From positions 1-40,674 of the forward strand of contig JAVCCF010000026.1 in NCBI GenBank assembly GCA_030765625.1: a stretch of 40,674 bases of DNA. Direction: 5' to 3'. Each line of letters starts with the position of its first letter. Positions within the stretch are counted from its first letter, which is position 1. The notes below the pieces were generated by a model. That model made no database searches and was not told the origin of the DNA. It worked only from the letters and a program-made list of their open reading frames with translations. Below, in pieces: positions 18,757 through 28,536 of this stretch. The stretch comes from Candidatus Tenebribacter burtonii. GTDB lineage: Bacteria; Cloacimonadota; Cloacimonadia; Cloacimonadales; TCS61. The translations under genes and the position numbers were made by a program.

Positions 18757-19773
18757 TTAAAATTTTTGCTTAATTTTAAGCCCAATCTTACCAATTTTCA
18801 TGAACAAAGGTTTATTCACTTTCTCAAACCTGCCGTAATTAACTAAATTACCACCAAATTTTTTCTTATAATCACGTACCCCATAAGGAACATCAGGTTT
18901 TCCCGCTCCTCCAAAATCAAAAGTTTCAAAATTATTTCCCCCCCCCCATTTAAAAACTTCCCAAGGGATTAAATCATTAGGATATTTATTATAGAAATCA
19001 AATATAGCTCCAGCATAAAAATCATAAATTGTTTTTTTATATAATAACGCAATCATACATCCAATTATTCTATTTTCGTATTTAGCACAAAACAATTGTA
19101 GTCCCATTCTACTATCAGAAAATCCAAGAATATTTTCAAATAAACTGAAATCTGGTAAAGGAAGTTTTGCTCTATCATAAACAGATTGAAGAATTGAATA
19201 ACATTCTCGCAGTTCGTTTATACTTTTTTCAGTATAAAAAGAAGTTCCTTCCTTTATTGCTCTTCTAATCTCATTACGTCTTTTTGAATGGACATCTTTC
19301 CACAATTCATCTTCACTTTTATTTAAGTTCACTAGTATATTCAAATGCTCTTCATATTCAAATCCATTATTTATAAAAATATCTTTTAAGTTTGTCCAAT
19401 TCCACATATTCCGAAATTGAGAATAAATGGCTTTTCGTTTGATTGTTTTATTATATTCTTGTAAAATAATATTCAATACATCAGCATTTTCATTCCGGAT
19501 TAACGGACCACCATAAATGATTGATCGAGCAGTAAAGTTTCCTAAAAATCCAGAATACTCTCTTTGGATAACTGCTAATAATAATCCCAATATATCATCA
19601 TCATTATCAATAACTGCTAAAAATACCGGTTCATATTTTTTTGTATCTTTATAAACCTTATACATTTCATGTGTTTGAAATATGTTTCCATTCCCATGAT
19701 TTGAAACAAATTCAGACCATCTCTTATTATCTAATTCGCGTACTATTCTATAATTAACCATTAATAAATCCAA
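18757..19773 (-). CDS. FemAB/GNAT-fold aminoacyl/acyltransferase-like protein
   Basis: WSEFVSNHGNGNIFQTHEMYKVYKDTK; HSKRRNEIRRAIKEGTSFY; IGCMIALLYKKTIYDFYAGA; coding poly-G tract inside. Confidence 0.8.
   Translation of the reverse strand: MDLLMVNYRIVRELDNKRWSEFVSNHGNGNIFQTHEMYKVYKDTKKYEPVFLAVIDNDDDILGLLLAVIQREYSGFLGNFTARSIIYGGPLIRNENADVLNIILQEYNKTIKRKAIYSQFRNMWNWTNLKDIFINNGFEYEEHLNILVNLNKSEDELWKDVHSKRRNEIRRAIKEGTSFYTEKSINELRECYSILQSVYDRAKLPLPDFSLFENILGFSDSRMGLQLFCAKYENRIIGCMIALLYKKTIYDFYAGAIFDFYNKYPNDLIPWEVFKWGGGNNFETFDFGGAGKPDVPYGVRDYKKKFGGNLVNYGRFEKVNKPLFMKIGKIGLKIKQKF
18938..18947 (-). repeat. Coding-strand poly-G tract (G10) inside FemAB-like gene
   Basis: + strand atttCCCCCCCCCCattt; encodes KWGGGN. 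Confidence 0.95.
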
Positions 19774-19779
19774 TTGATT

Positions 19780-21210
19780 TTAAGGTTGAACACCGGCATT
19801 TCCAACTACTTGTGAAAACCAATTTGAATAATTTACAGTTCCGGCATCATCACCACCGGGTTCATCTGTTTCATCCAAGATTAAGTCTTGAATTTCTGTT
19901 TCTACTGTAGTTCCCCACCAGTTGTTTTGAGCCAAAACATTGTTCCCACCATTATAGTATTCAAGATGAAATATATAACCTTCATTGATCAAAAAATTAT
20001 TATATTCAGCAACAATATCTGCACTTCTATAACATCTAATGAATGCAAATGTATTATCATCAATGAATTCACAATAATTAATTGTAATCTGTCCATCATA
20101 ATTATATTCTTTCTCAGAATAAATGGCATATAGTTCACTGTTTTCAAAAGTGCAATGCTCAAACAAAGGGTAAGAATTATATTGAGCTTTAACATGAGTA
20201 CTATTACCATAATAATAGCAATTAGTAATAGCAGGGGAAGATTCATACAATTGCAAACCATGATAATCGTTATTCATAAAAATACTATTATTAATAATGA
20301 TTTCTTCAGAATCTTCTTTTGTCCAGGTACCATAAATCCCATCACGACAATCATAAATAGTACAATTATTAATAATACCTGAATTATTATCAAAAATTAC
20401 TCCGTACACCAAACTGTTTAACAGTGCTGTATTTTCCACTTCTAAATTACCTTCATTATCAATTCCTGTACCTGCCCATTGAATTATGCAATATGTTAAA
20501 TCACAGTTTCCTAAAGAACTTGTTACTCCCTCCCAATCACCTTTTGCTGGTTGGGTTTCGCTTGAAGTTAATATTACAGGTAATTCTGCAGAACCATTAA
20601 TTTCCAATTCACCTATCACAGAGAAATCTGAACTACTTATTTCAATTACGGTATTCTCTAAAATAATTAAAGAACCATCAGTAAGTATAGCAAAATTATC
20701 ATCAATAATAATATGCTGATCCGGTCCCCAGGTTAAGCTATTGCTTACAGGTTGTTCAGCAATTATTGTCTCACGCATATTCAATTCAACGTATTCATCA
20801 TCATGAATATCAATGATTCTTTTATGCCAGCCAAATCCATCCGCAGAATAGACAAGGATATATTTATTCTCTGCTATATCTTTAATCTCAAATTCACCAT
20901 TACTACCTGTTATTGCTGATTTAACCGGCTCACCAAGTAAACGGTGATCACTGAATAAACCTGAATCCATATTTGTACCAAGAGAACTATGATCACTTTT
21001 TAGCTCTTTTATCTTCTCAAACTCTGTACCAACAGCATAGAGATCAATTTGTGCGGAACTATTATTTTCAATTATTTGCCCGGATGAATCCATGAAGATT
21101 ATTTTCCCAGATAATTTATGGGTAGAAGGAGGGGAAGTTGGATCACTATTGCAACCAAAGAATAAAAAAAAGACACAACAAATCAGGAGAATTTCAATTT
21201 TTCTTTTCAT
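19780..21210 (-). CDS. Lipoprotein with right-handed parallel beta-helix repeats
   Basis: Lipobox MKRKIEILLICCVFFLFFGC; SGKIIFMDSSGQ..ENKYILVYSADGF carboxypeptidase-regulatory-like segment; repetitive NNCTIYDCRDGIYG/NNSIFMNNDYHGLQLYESSPAITNCYYYGN coils. Confidence 0.8.
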   Translation of the reverse strand: MKRKIEILLICCVFFLFFGCNSDPTSPPSTHKLSGKIIFMDSSGQIIENNSSAQIDLYAVGTEFEKIKELKSDHSSLGTNMDSGLFSDHRLLGEPVKSAITGSNGEFEIKDIAENKYILVYSADGFGWHKRIIDIHDDEYVELNMRETIIAEQPVSNSLTWGPDQHIIIDDNFAILTDGSLIILENTVIEISSSDFSVIGELEINGSAELPVILTSSETQPAKGDWEGVTSSLGNCDLTYCIIQWAGTGIDNEGNLEVENTALLNSLVYGVIFDNNSGIINNCTIYDCRDGIYGTWTKEDSEEIIINNSIFMNNDYHGLQLYESSPAITNCYYYGNSTHVKAQYNSYPLFEHCTFENSELYAIYSEKEYNYDGQITINYCEFIDDNTFAFIRCYRSADIVAEYNNFLINEGYIFHLEYYNGGNNVLAQNNWWGTTVETEIQDLILDETDEPGGDDAGTVNYSNWFSQVVGNAGVQP

Positions 21211-21217
21211 ATTACCC

Positions 21218-22189
21218 TCACTTAACTAAATTGTAACGAATGTTTTCACTTTTAACCTTCTTTATAGGTAAGAAAAAAAAGGCACAAATTAATGATATAT
21301 CCCGCAACACATAATACAGAAATAATTCAAAATTTTTATTAAAAACATTTCTTCTGTTTTTATATACTTTTATAATTAGAAAAAAAACATAACCGGATAA
21401 CCACATATAATCATTTGTAAACAAACTTATAACTAGAAAGAGCATAAGAGATATAGTTGTATAATTAAATTTTATAAGCCCTTTATAAATATAAATATTC
21501 GATAAGTGTTTTCGTAGAAGGAATACATTTGGATAAAAAATATTACCAGAGAAAATTGTATTCCACATCCTTTTTTCATTTAGATAATCTATGGTATGAT
21601 GATTTGCTATTATCTCAGATTTTCTAAGAAGCGGATAACCCAGTTTGGTTAATCTTAAGGCAAAATCATGGTCTTCTCCTTGCCTGAAATTAATATCCAT
21701 TCCTTTAGTCCGGGTCCACAGTTCTTTTTTTACTATGAAAATACCACCTGTTGTAGAGTGATATTCATCTTTTGATAATATTTTAAATTGGTATGAATTC
21801 CCAAGAAATTCATTATTGATATTGTAGTTATAATTCTTAACTTGTCCAGATACAAAATTGTATTTTAATCCATTATCCTGATCATAAACAAGCTGGAGAT
21901 ATTCCGGTATGATTTCCATATCACCATCAATAAAAAAAAGCGAATCTCCTGTGGATTCTTTTGCTCCGATATTTCTTGCTATTGCAGCATTGCACTCTCC
22001 GGTTATTTTAAATATTTTGATGCTATTAAATTCTTTTGCTCTTTCAATGCTGTCATCAGTAGAGTTTGAATCGACATAGATAATCTCACACTTTTTAAGC
22101 AAATTGAATTCGATAGTATCAAAAACACTTTGGAAGCATTTTGTAAGTTTCCAGCCTTCGTTATGACCAATTATTATGAATGAAATCAT
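21218..22189 (-). CDS. Glycosyltransferase family 2
   Basis: MISFIIIGHNEGWKLTKCFQSVFD...IIYVDSNSTDDSIERAKEF...AAIARNIGAKESTGDSLFFIDGDMEI. Confidence 0.92.
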   Translation of the reverse strand: MISFIIIGHNEGWKLTKCFQSVFDTIEFNLLKKCEIIYVDSNSTDDSIERAKEFNSIKIFKITGECNAAIARNIGAKESTGDSLFFIDGDMEIIPEYLQLVYDQDNGLKYNFVSGQVKNYNYNINNEFLGNSYQFKILSKDEYHSTTGGIFIVKKELWTRTKGMDINFRQGEDHDFALRLTKLGYPLLRKSEIIANHHTIDYLNEKRMWNTIFSGNIFYPNVFLLRKHLSNIYIYKGLIKFNYTTISLMLFLVISLFTNDYMWLSGYVFFLIIKVYKNRRNVFNKNFELFLYYVLRDISLICAFFFLPIKKVKSENIRYNLVK

Positions 22190-22368
22190 TCATGATCCCC
22201 CACCACTTATTACTCAATTTCGTTGTACCAATAATTGTTTTGAGAACTCTCAACGAAGTATTTTTTAATTTGGTAATCCGGGCAAATTTATATAATCATT
22301 TGTCTTTTTTAAATTCATCAATAATTAATTTAACTTAATCCAATACAATTCAAGCTTAAAACCAGTAA

Positions 22369-23319
22369 TTATAACCTATAATAATCTTTCATCCAATCAA
22401 TTGTTTTCTTTACACCCTCTTCCAAACTAATAGTCGTTTTATGATTCAATTCTTTTATAGATAGCTCTATGTTTACTCTTTTATCCTTTGTTGTAAGAAC
22501 TTCACTTTCCTTAAATGTTATTAATTCATGTGATGCACTTGTGTAATCCCATATAATTTTTGCAAGGGTTTCAATATCATGGTAATCATTGCTTCCAATA
22601 TTATAGATCCTTCCGGGAATAAAATTTTCAGAGATATTAGCAACTGTACGAACACAGTCATCGACATATGTACTTGAACGATAATGTCCTTTAAAAACTT
22701 CAATCGGGAGCTTATGTAGTGCATGATAGCAAAACTTGCAATTTACTGATCTGTATGGGTGATAATATTCACCTGGTCCATAAGTATTAAAAAGACGAAC
22801 TATTACGGTCTCTGTATTATACATTATTTGTGAATTTTTAATTTGCATTTCATTCGCTCTTTTTGAGATAGCATAGTCATTCATCTGATAGATTACATGT
22901 TTCTCTAATACACTCTCTTTCATAATATCTAAATAATCTCCATAAACTTCTGAACTGGAGAAATGAATTAATTTAAACTTGTGTTTTTCTTGAAGTCTAA
23001 TAATGTTTTTTAAACCTATTAAATTACTTTTCCACATTTGTTCATAATAATCTTCTCCATTCCATCTACCAAATTCTGCAGCACAATTATAAACTAAATC
23101 AAATGGTCCAGCTTCTAAAACAACCCTCTCAATTTGACGATATTCTCCAATATCACATCTTGAATATGTCCACTTTTCATGGCTCATCTTTTGGATATAT
23201 CCAATTTCTCCTGAATGGTGAAGTAAATCAACTCCAAATACTTGATGTCCCCTATTTTCTAATTCTATAATTAATTTTTGCCCGATAATTCCTTTTGAGC
23301 CCGTTACTAAAATTTTCAT
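22369..23319 (-). CDS. NAD-dependent sugar epimerase/dehydratase
   Basis: MKILVTGSKGIIGQKLIIELENRGHQVFGVDLL, FSSSEVYGD, YAISKRANE, VRLFNTYGPGEYYHPYRS. Confidence 0.9.
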   Translation of the reverse strand: MKILVTGSKGIIGQKLIIELENRGHQVFGVDLLHHSGEIGYIQKMSHEKWTYSRCDIGEYRQIERVVLEAGPFDLVYNCAAEFGRWNGEDYYEQMWKSNLIGLKNIIRLQEKHKFKLIHFSSSEVYGDYLDIMKESVLEKHVIYQMNDYAISKRANEMQIKNSQIMYNTETVIVRLFNTYGPGEYYHPYRSVNCKFCYHALHKLPIEVFKGHYRSSTYVDDCVRTVANISENFIPGRIYNIGSNDYHDIETLAKIIWDYTSASHELITFKESEVLTTKDKRVNIELSIKELNHKTTISLEEGVKKTIDWMKDYYRL

Positions 23320-23397
23320 GTTCTCTCCTTTACTGATTTCAATATAAATTTATTAATAATTTTTTCTATTGGTTATGTAATTAATTAACAGAAATAA

Positions 23398-24636
23398 TTA
23401 ATTATCATTTTTAAAAATAACATCTTCTACTTCGTTTAATATTTTCATGAATCTAAGTTTATTTATTTTTACGTCATGTCGTTCTTTTGCTAACTCGATG
23501 GCATTTCTTGAATATTCATGCTGTAAATCAATATCCTCAAATAGATTCATTACACTTTTCAAAATAATTTCCTTTTTATTAGTTGTTAAAGTATGACCCC
23601 ATTTAGATCTTTTTGCATATTGGGAAAGTGCTGTTCGTTCTGGAGCATAAACAATTATTGGAACTCCGCTAACCATATATTCCGCAGTTTTTGTTGGCAT
23701 TGATAAATACGTAAATTTAAACTTACTTTCAAAAGATAAAGGTAATAATAAGAAATTTGCCTTAGTTAATGTCTCTGGTAATTTTTCTTGTGACACATAG
23801 TTATTTATTTGTACAAAAGAATATGCTTCAATTCTATCTCTCACTTCCTGTGAACTAAACTTTGAATAAAGAGTAAATGTTATTTGATATTGAAATTCAT
23901 TTAGACTTTTGATAATTTCACAGAATTCAAATATTGGCACGGATGTTGAGCCTATCCAACCAGAGTAAAGTATGGTTTTCTTTCTATTTTTTAATGCCGA
24001 TATTGATTTTATATGAGGTTTCCACTTTTCAACATCAACAGGATTGTGAAACGTATGAAATTTTTTACTATATCTTTTATAAAATTCTTCTGCCATTAAG
24101 TCAGAAATGCTTAATCGTACACTTGATTTTTTCACTAAGTTATAAAACTCTCTATTGAATTTCCTTTTATAGAAAAAACCTAATATCCCCGTGTATTTTA
24201 CTTTTACTTTATCATCCATTACATGAATAATAATTTTAGCATTACAATAATTTACAATTTCTTGTGCAAATAAAATTATAGATAATCTGTCCGGATTAAA
24301 ATAGAGATAATCAGGTTTTATTCTATCTAGCCACTTTTTTATTGAACTATCTAAAGTTAATTTATTAAAATAACTTTTTTTACCTATGATATTTCTTAAG
24401 ATTATCTTTAAGCTATTTCTTTTACCATTTCTCTTTTTAATTGTAACTTCCAGAACTTTACAAATTTGGTATTTATCAGCAAAAATATCTATATTTGATT
24501 GTTCCGCTCTAGTACTTAATAAAAATAAATTCTCCTTTGGTAGATGATCAACCAGTTTTGATACGGTGATTCCTGAACTATTATCATAGCGAAAATCAAT
24601 ATTAATAAATAGGATTTTTTGTTTTACATTTTTCAT
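23398..24636 (-). CDS. Glycosyltransferase (GT4-like)
   Basis: ILYSGWIGSTSVPIFEFCEIIKSL...LTKANFLLLPLSFESKFKFTYLSMPTKTAEYMVSGVPIIVYAPE. Confidence 0.8.
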   Translation of the reverse strand: MKNVKQKILFINIDFRYDNSSGITVSKLVDHLPKENLFLLSTRAEQSNIDIFADKYQICKVLEVTIKKRNGKRNSLKIILRNIIGKKSYFNKLTLDSSIKKWLDRIKPDYLYFNPDRLSIILFAQEIVNYCNAKIIIHVMDDKVKVKYTGILGFFYKRKFNREFYNLVKKSSVRLSISDLMAEEFYKRYSKKFHTFHNPVDVEKWKPHIKSISALKNRKKTILYSGWIGSTSVPIFEFCEIIKSLNEFQYQITFTLYSKFSSQEVRDRIEAYSFVQINNYVSQEKLPETLTKANFLLLPLSFESKFKFTYLSMPTKTAEYMVSGVPIIVYAPERTALSQYAKRSKWGHTLTTNKKEIILKSVMNLFEDIDLQHEYSRNAIELAKERHDVKINKLRFMKILNEVEDVIFKNDN

Positions 24637-25883
24637 TATAAAGATGTCTCTTTTAATCTGTTATTATATCTATCTTGAAAATACTTATCAAACACAAAAG
24701 CAATAATCAAACCATAATGAAATATTGAAAAATGTACCAAAGTTGCATTTGCCCATAAAAAAGTTAGAAAAGCGAAAAATGAGCCCCAATAATTTGTTTT
24801 AGTTGCGGTATTATATAGTTTTTTTGCTAGAAGAAACCAAAAAACAAAAAGGAAAAAACTTCCAATCAAGCCCCAATAGACAAGATGTGCTAGATATCCT
24901 ATATGTATTTGGCTACTACCTACAGCATTTGAAGCAGCTTCTATAGCATCTGTCATGCCCACACCGGTTCCAAACCAAATATGTTCCGGAAAAAATATCA
25001 TAAAATTTCCCATTGCCTTATAACGTGTATTTTCTTGAATAGATCCTTCAGCAAAAAGACGCGTATAATACCAATCTCCTGTATTATATCCAAATGAATG
25101 TAATATAACATAACCAATAATTAGTAACAACAATGTAATAAAAAGATACTTAGATATTTTTTTTATCTTTATTTTCTTATCTATTGCTATTTGTAAACTA
25201 AGAATTGCAAAACTTATCATTATATATCTGGAATTTGTTAAAACTGCTGATATTCCACCAAGTAGAAAAAATATTGTAAGTGTACTTTTACGTAAAAATA
25301 TATATACCCCAAGAAAGACAGCAAATAGTGGTATAAATGTCAAACCCATCTCATTAGGCAAATATCCAAAAATAGAAGCTCTTCGAACACTATATATTGA
25401 ACTATGATCTAAATTATAACCGATATATTCCGTTGCTTTCATAAAATTAGGATTTACTGCCTGAATTAAAGATACTAAAGCAACTATAATAATAGTAACT
25501 TTAATTATTAATACTGTTTTCTTTATAAATCTTTCACTAAACTTTGTATTATAGATTATAATAATTGCAAATAATATAGTTAACTGCACATTATTAATAA
25601 TAATATTAATAATACCTCTTCGTTCAAGATTACCATTCCCAAAATCCCATATAATTAAAAAAAGAACGTAGGCAAGCAAGTAGTATATTGCTTTAGGTAT
25701 CTCAAGTTTCTGTTTATTTATATATGCGATAAATATAAAAATAAAACCATAAATAAAAAAAAATATTTGAAAGTAAAAGGTAATACTTCTAGAATAAAAA
25801 AAGCTTTTAAAAACATGTGCAATTACAGGAGAAATAAGGAATAATAGCAATAAGCTATAAGTAAATTTATTCAATTCTTTCAT
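24636..25883 (-). CDS. O-antigen polymerase/ligase-like polytopic membrane protein (Wzy)
   Basis: About 10-12 hydrophobic segments; locus context between Wzx and GTs; periplasmic-loop-like GDWYYTRLFAEGSIQENTRYKAMGNF. Confidence 0.78.
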   Translation of the reverse strand: MKELNKFTYSLLLLFLISPVIAHVFKSFFYSRSITFYFQIFFFIYGFIFIFIAYINKQKLEIPKAIYYLLAYVLFLIIWDFGNGNLERRGIINIIINNVQLTILFAIIIIYNTKFSERFIKKTVLIIKVTIIIVALVSLIQAVNPNFMKATEYIGYNLDHSSIYSVRRASIFGYLPNEMGLTFIPLFAVFLGVYIFLRKSTLTIFFLLGGISAVLTNSRYIMISFAILSLQIAIDKKIKIKKISKYLFITLLLLIIGYVILHSFGYNTGDWYYTRLFAEGSIQENTRYKAMGNFMIFFPEHIWFGTGVGMTDAIEAASNAVGSSQIHIGYLAHLVYWGLIGSFFLFVFWFLLAKKLYNTATKTNYWGSFFAFLTFLWANATLVHFSIFHYGLIIAFVFDKYFQDRYNNRLKETSL

Positions 25884-25903
25884 ATAAAATCATAATAAGA
25901 TAA

Positions 25904-27145
25904 TTATTTATTGTTTATTATTACTTGTTTATAGATACCTAATAATTGATTACGTATAGTATCAGTGTTATGACGTTTTAGTGCTTTTTGTCTTGCTAAT
26001 TTTCCCATTTTTATTGCATTATTATACTTATTCATCGTCTCAATAATACTTCCTGCCAAAGAATATGGATCTCCAGGTTGGATCATTAATCCTTCTTTGC
26101 CATCCTGCAAACGCGAACTCGTTCCTCCTGCTAATGTAGTGATGACTGGTATGCCTGTTATCATTGCTTCACTCAAAACGATTGAACCATTCTCAATATG
26201 TGATGGCATAATATATATATGCGATATTTTCAACAAATCAATGATTGCTTTCTCATCTATAATACCCTCAAATTTAATATTATCCGAAAGACCAATTTTC
26301 TTACTCAAAATTTGAACAATTCCGTTATATTTCTCCAATCCTGCGATATGCCATTTAAAATTCAAATTCATTTTATCTAATAATATTGCTGTCTTAACAA
26401 CAGTTTCAAATCCCTTATAAGTTACTCTACCGGTAACTGTAAATAAGTTTATCGTAGTTGAATTAGGTATTTTCCATTGTTCTGAATAAAATATTTTGCG
26501 TAAAGTTTCTTCGTTAGAATAATATTCTGAATTAGGTGCTAACACTCTTGTTATTCTTCTGTCCCAATCGGTTCTTCCAATAATATATTTAGATCTAAGC
26601 AATATTTTTTTTTCTATGAAACTATTATTTACAAAACGTCTGAATCCTAAATATATTTTTTTTTTAATTCTAAAATTTGAATATCTTATAATATCTATTG
26701 TGGAAATCCCTCTAAAGTAAAATGGTACATATGCTGTTAAATTACCCTGTATTGAAATAACTACAGGGATATTAACATAATCCTGAATAATTCCCCATGG
26801 CAATTCAGTACCAAAGACATGTATTATATCGGGTTTTAATTCTTTTATAATTTTCAAACATTTAGATTTAATAAAATTTATATCTAATCGTAAAGGGATA
26901 ATTCTATTTCTAAATTTCTGTAATAGATTCCGATTATGCATTTTAATTTGATAATACTTCGTGTTTTTGTATGCAAAGTTGATATTCGTTTTCCCTGGGA
27001 ATATTATATGTAAATCGACTAATTCAGCCATCTTTTCATTAATCAAATTCATCCATGAACCAGTTTTCAGGCTATCGTTTTTATTTAGATATTCATTAGC
27101 CAAGCCTGGTGTATTTGAAAACCAAAGAACTTTAAGCTTTTTCAT
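25904..27145 (-). CDS. Glycosyltransferase family 4
   Basis: NLFTVTGRVTYKGFETVVKTAILL...LKISHIYIMPSHIENGSIVLSEAMITGIPVITTLAGG. Confidence 0.88.
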   Translation of the reverse strand: MKKLKVLWFSNTPGLANEYLNKNDSLKTGSWMNLINEKMAELVDLHIIFPGKTNINFAYKNTKYYQIKMHNRNLLQKFRNRIIPLRLDINFIKSKCLKIIKELKPDIIHVFGTELPWGIIQDYVNIPVVISIQGNLTAYVPFYFRGISTIDIIRYSNFRIKKKIYLGFRRFVNNSFIEKKILLRSKYIIGRTDWDRRITRVLAPNSEYYSNEETLRKIFYSEQWKIPNSTTINLFTVTGRVTYKGFETVVKTAILLDKMNLNFKWHIAGLEKYNGIVQILSKKIGLSDNIKFEGIIDEKAIIDLLKISHIYIMPSHIENGSIVLSEAMITGIPVITTLAGGTSSRLQDGKEGLMIQPGDPYSLAGSIIETMNKYNNAIKMGKLARQKALKRHNTDTIRNQLLGIYKQVIINNK

Positions 27146-28497
27146 TTATTCCATATTCCTTTTGCGGTTTTATTTATTATTTTATAATACTGTACTGGTC
27201 CAATTACTATCCAAATAGCCAAGCAAGAGATTGTTCCCAATATAATCCCTGAAATACCCATATCTAAGTACTTTGCAAAAAAAATTGATAGTGGTATATT
27301 TAATAATGCAGTAATAATTGATAAATTTCTTTGTAATCTTACTTTCCCTACACCATTAATAAAATGAACGAAGATTGTATTCCAAGATAACATAATTACA
27401 TAAAAAGCCATAAACACTGATAATAACAATGGAACTTTTATCTTACCACCAAGCCAAAAAGCATAAAATGGATTTGCTATGATAAGCATTATTATTACTC
27501 CCAGAGCTAATACAATCCAACTACTAATCAATTTTTTAATTGATTTTTTTATCCAATTAAAATCTTCTTTTGTATATGCTTCAGTAAATGCAGACCAAAA
27601 AGGAGCTACAATTATTATAAATCCCATCATTGCCATTCCAAAATATTTATGCGCGATATTATAGGGTGTTACTTCTGCAGGACCAAATAATTGCGTGATA
27701 ATCATATTATCAGTTGAGAAAATAATTATCGCAGATATTTGAATAATAAAAAAATCAACTCCAAGCTTCATAAGATCTTTTGAATATTTGAAATCTATAT
27801 ATTTAATAGATGGAATATATGCCGAATAATACTTCGAAAAAAAGAACAATGAAGCTATTAATAAAACAAAAACAGGAGTTGCACTATAAACAAAAGCTAA
27901 TTTAAAAAGAGAGCCTTCTGTTGTTTTTAAAAGTAAAAAAATTAATCCCAAATTCATTATTTTAGCAATTAAATCTAAAGAATCTCGTATTGCTGATTTT
28001 TGATCTGCTAATAAAATATTTGTTATTAGCTTTGTTATGAAACGTATGCAAAAGAAAGCAAAAACCACTATCACCATATTGTTCAAATCAGTTTGCAAGT
28101 TGGGTAATGTATTTAAAATTTTTGTCCAATCTAAAAAATTATTAACGATAAAAAACAATATAAACAGAGAAATCATTATAGTTGCCACTAATGCATAAGT
28201 AGTAGAAACATAGATTTTTACTAATTTATTATCACCATTTGCTTTTGCTTCGGCAAATTTATTTCTAAGACCATTCCCAAGTCCAATATCAAAAAAGCCA
28301 AACCAAGCAAGTATGGAACTTAAAGTTAACCAAATACCATATCGTGTTGCATCCAAATACTCTAAAGCCAAAGGAACTAACAAAAAACCAGCAAAGATAC
28401 TTAGTCCTTTTATAACAATTGATATCGCAATATTTTTTTTAGCCTTAATAGAGCGTTCATGGCCTTTGGAGAAAAAATCAATTACTTTTGAAACCAA
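27142..28497 (-). CDS. Polysaccharide flippase (Wzx, MOP/MATE superfamily)
   Basis: Polytopic; LEYLDATRYGIWLTLSSILAWFGFFDIGLGNGLRNKFAEA. Confidence 0.88.
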   Translation of the reverse strand: MVSKVIDFFSKGHERSIKAKKNIAISIVIKGLSIFAGFLLVPLALEYLDATRYGIWLTLSSILAWFGFFDIGLGNGLRNKFAEAKANGDNKLVKIYVSTTYALVATIMISLFILFFIVNNFLDWTKILNTLPNLQTDLNNMVIVVFAFFCIRFITKLITNILLADQKSAIRDSLDLIAKIMNLGLIFLLLKTTEGSLFKLAFVYSATPVFVLLIASLFFFSKYYSAYIPSIKYIDFKYSKDLMKLGVDFFIIQISAIIIFSTDNMIITQLFGPAEVTPYNIAHKYFGMAMMGFIIIVAPFWSAFTEAYTKEDFNWIKKSIKKLISSWIVLALGVIIMLIIANPFYAFWLGGKIKVPLLLSVFMAFYVIMLSWNTIFVHFINGVGKVRLQRNLSIITALLNIPLSIFFAKYLDMGISGIILGTISCLAIWIVIGPVQYYKIINKTAKGIWNK

Positions 28498-28536
28498 AAG
28501 ATATTACCTTCATTTTTTTTACTTCTTATATATTTT

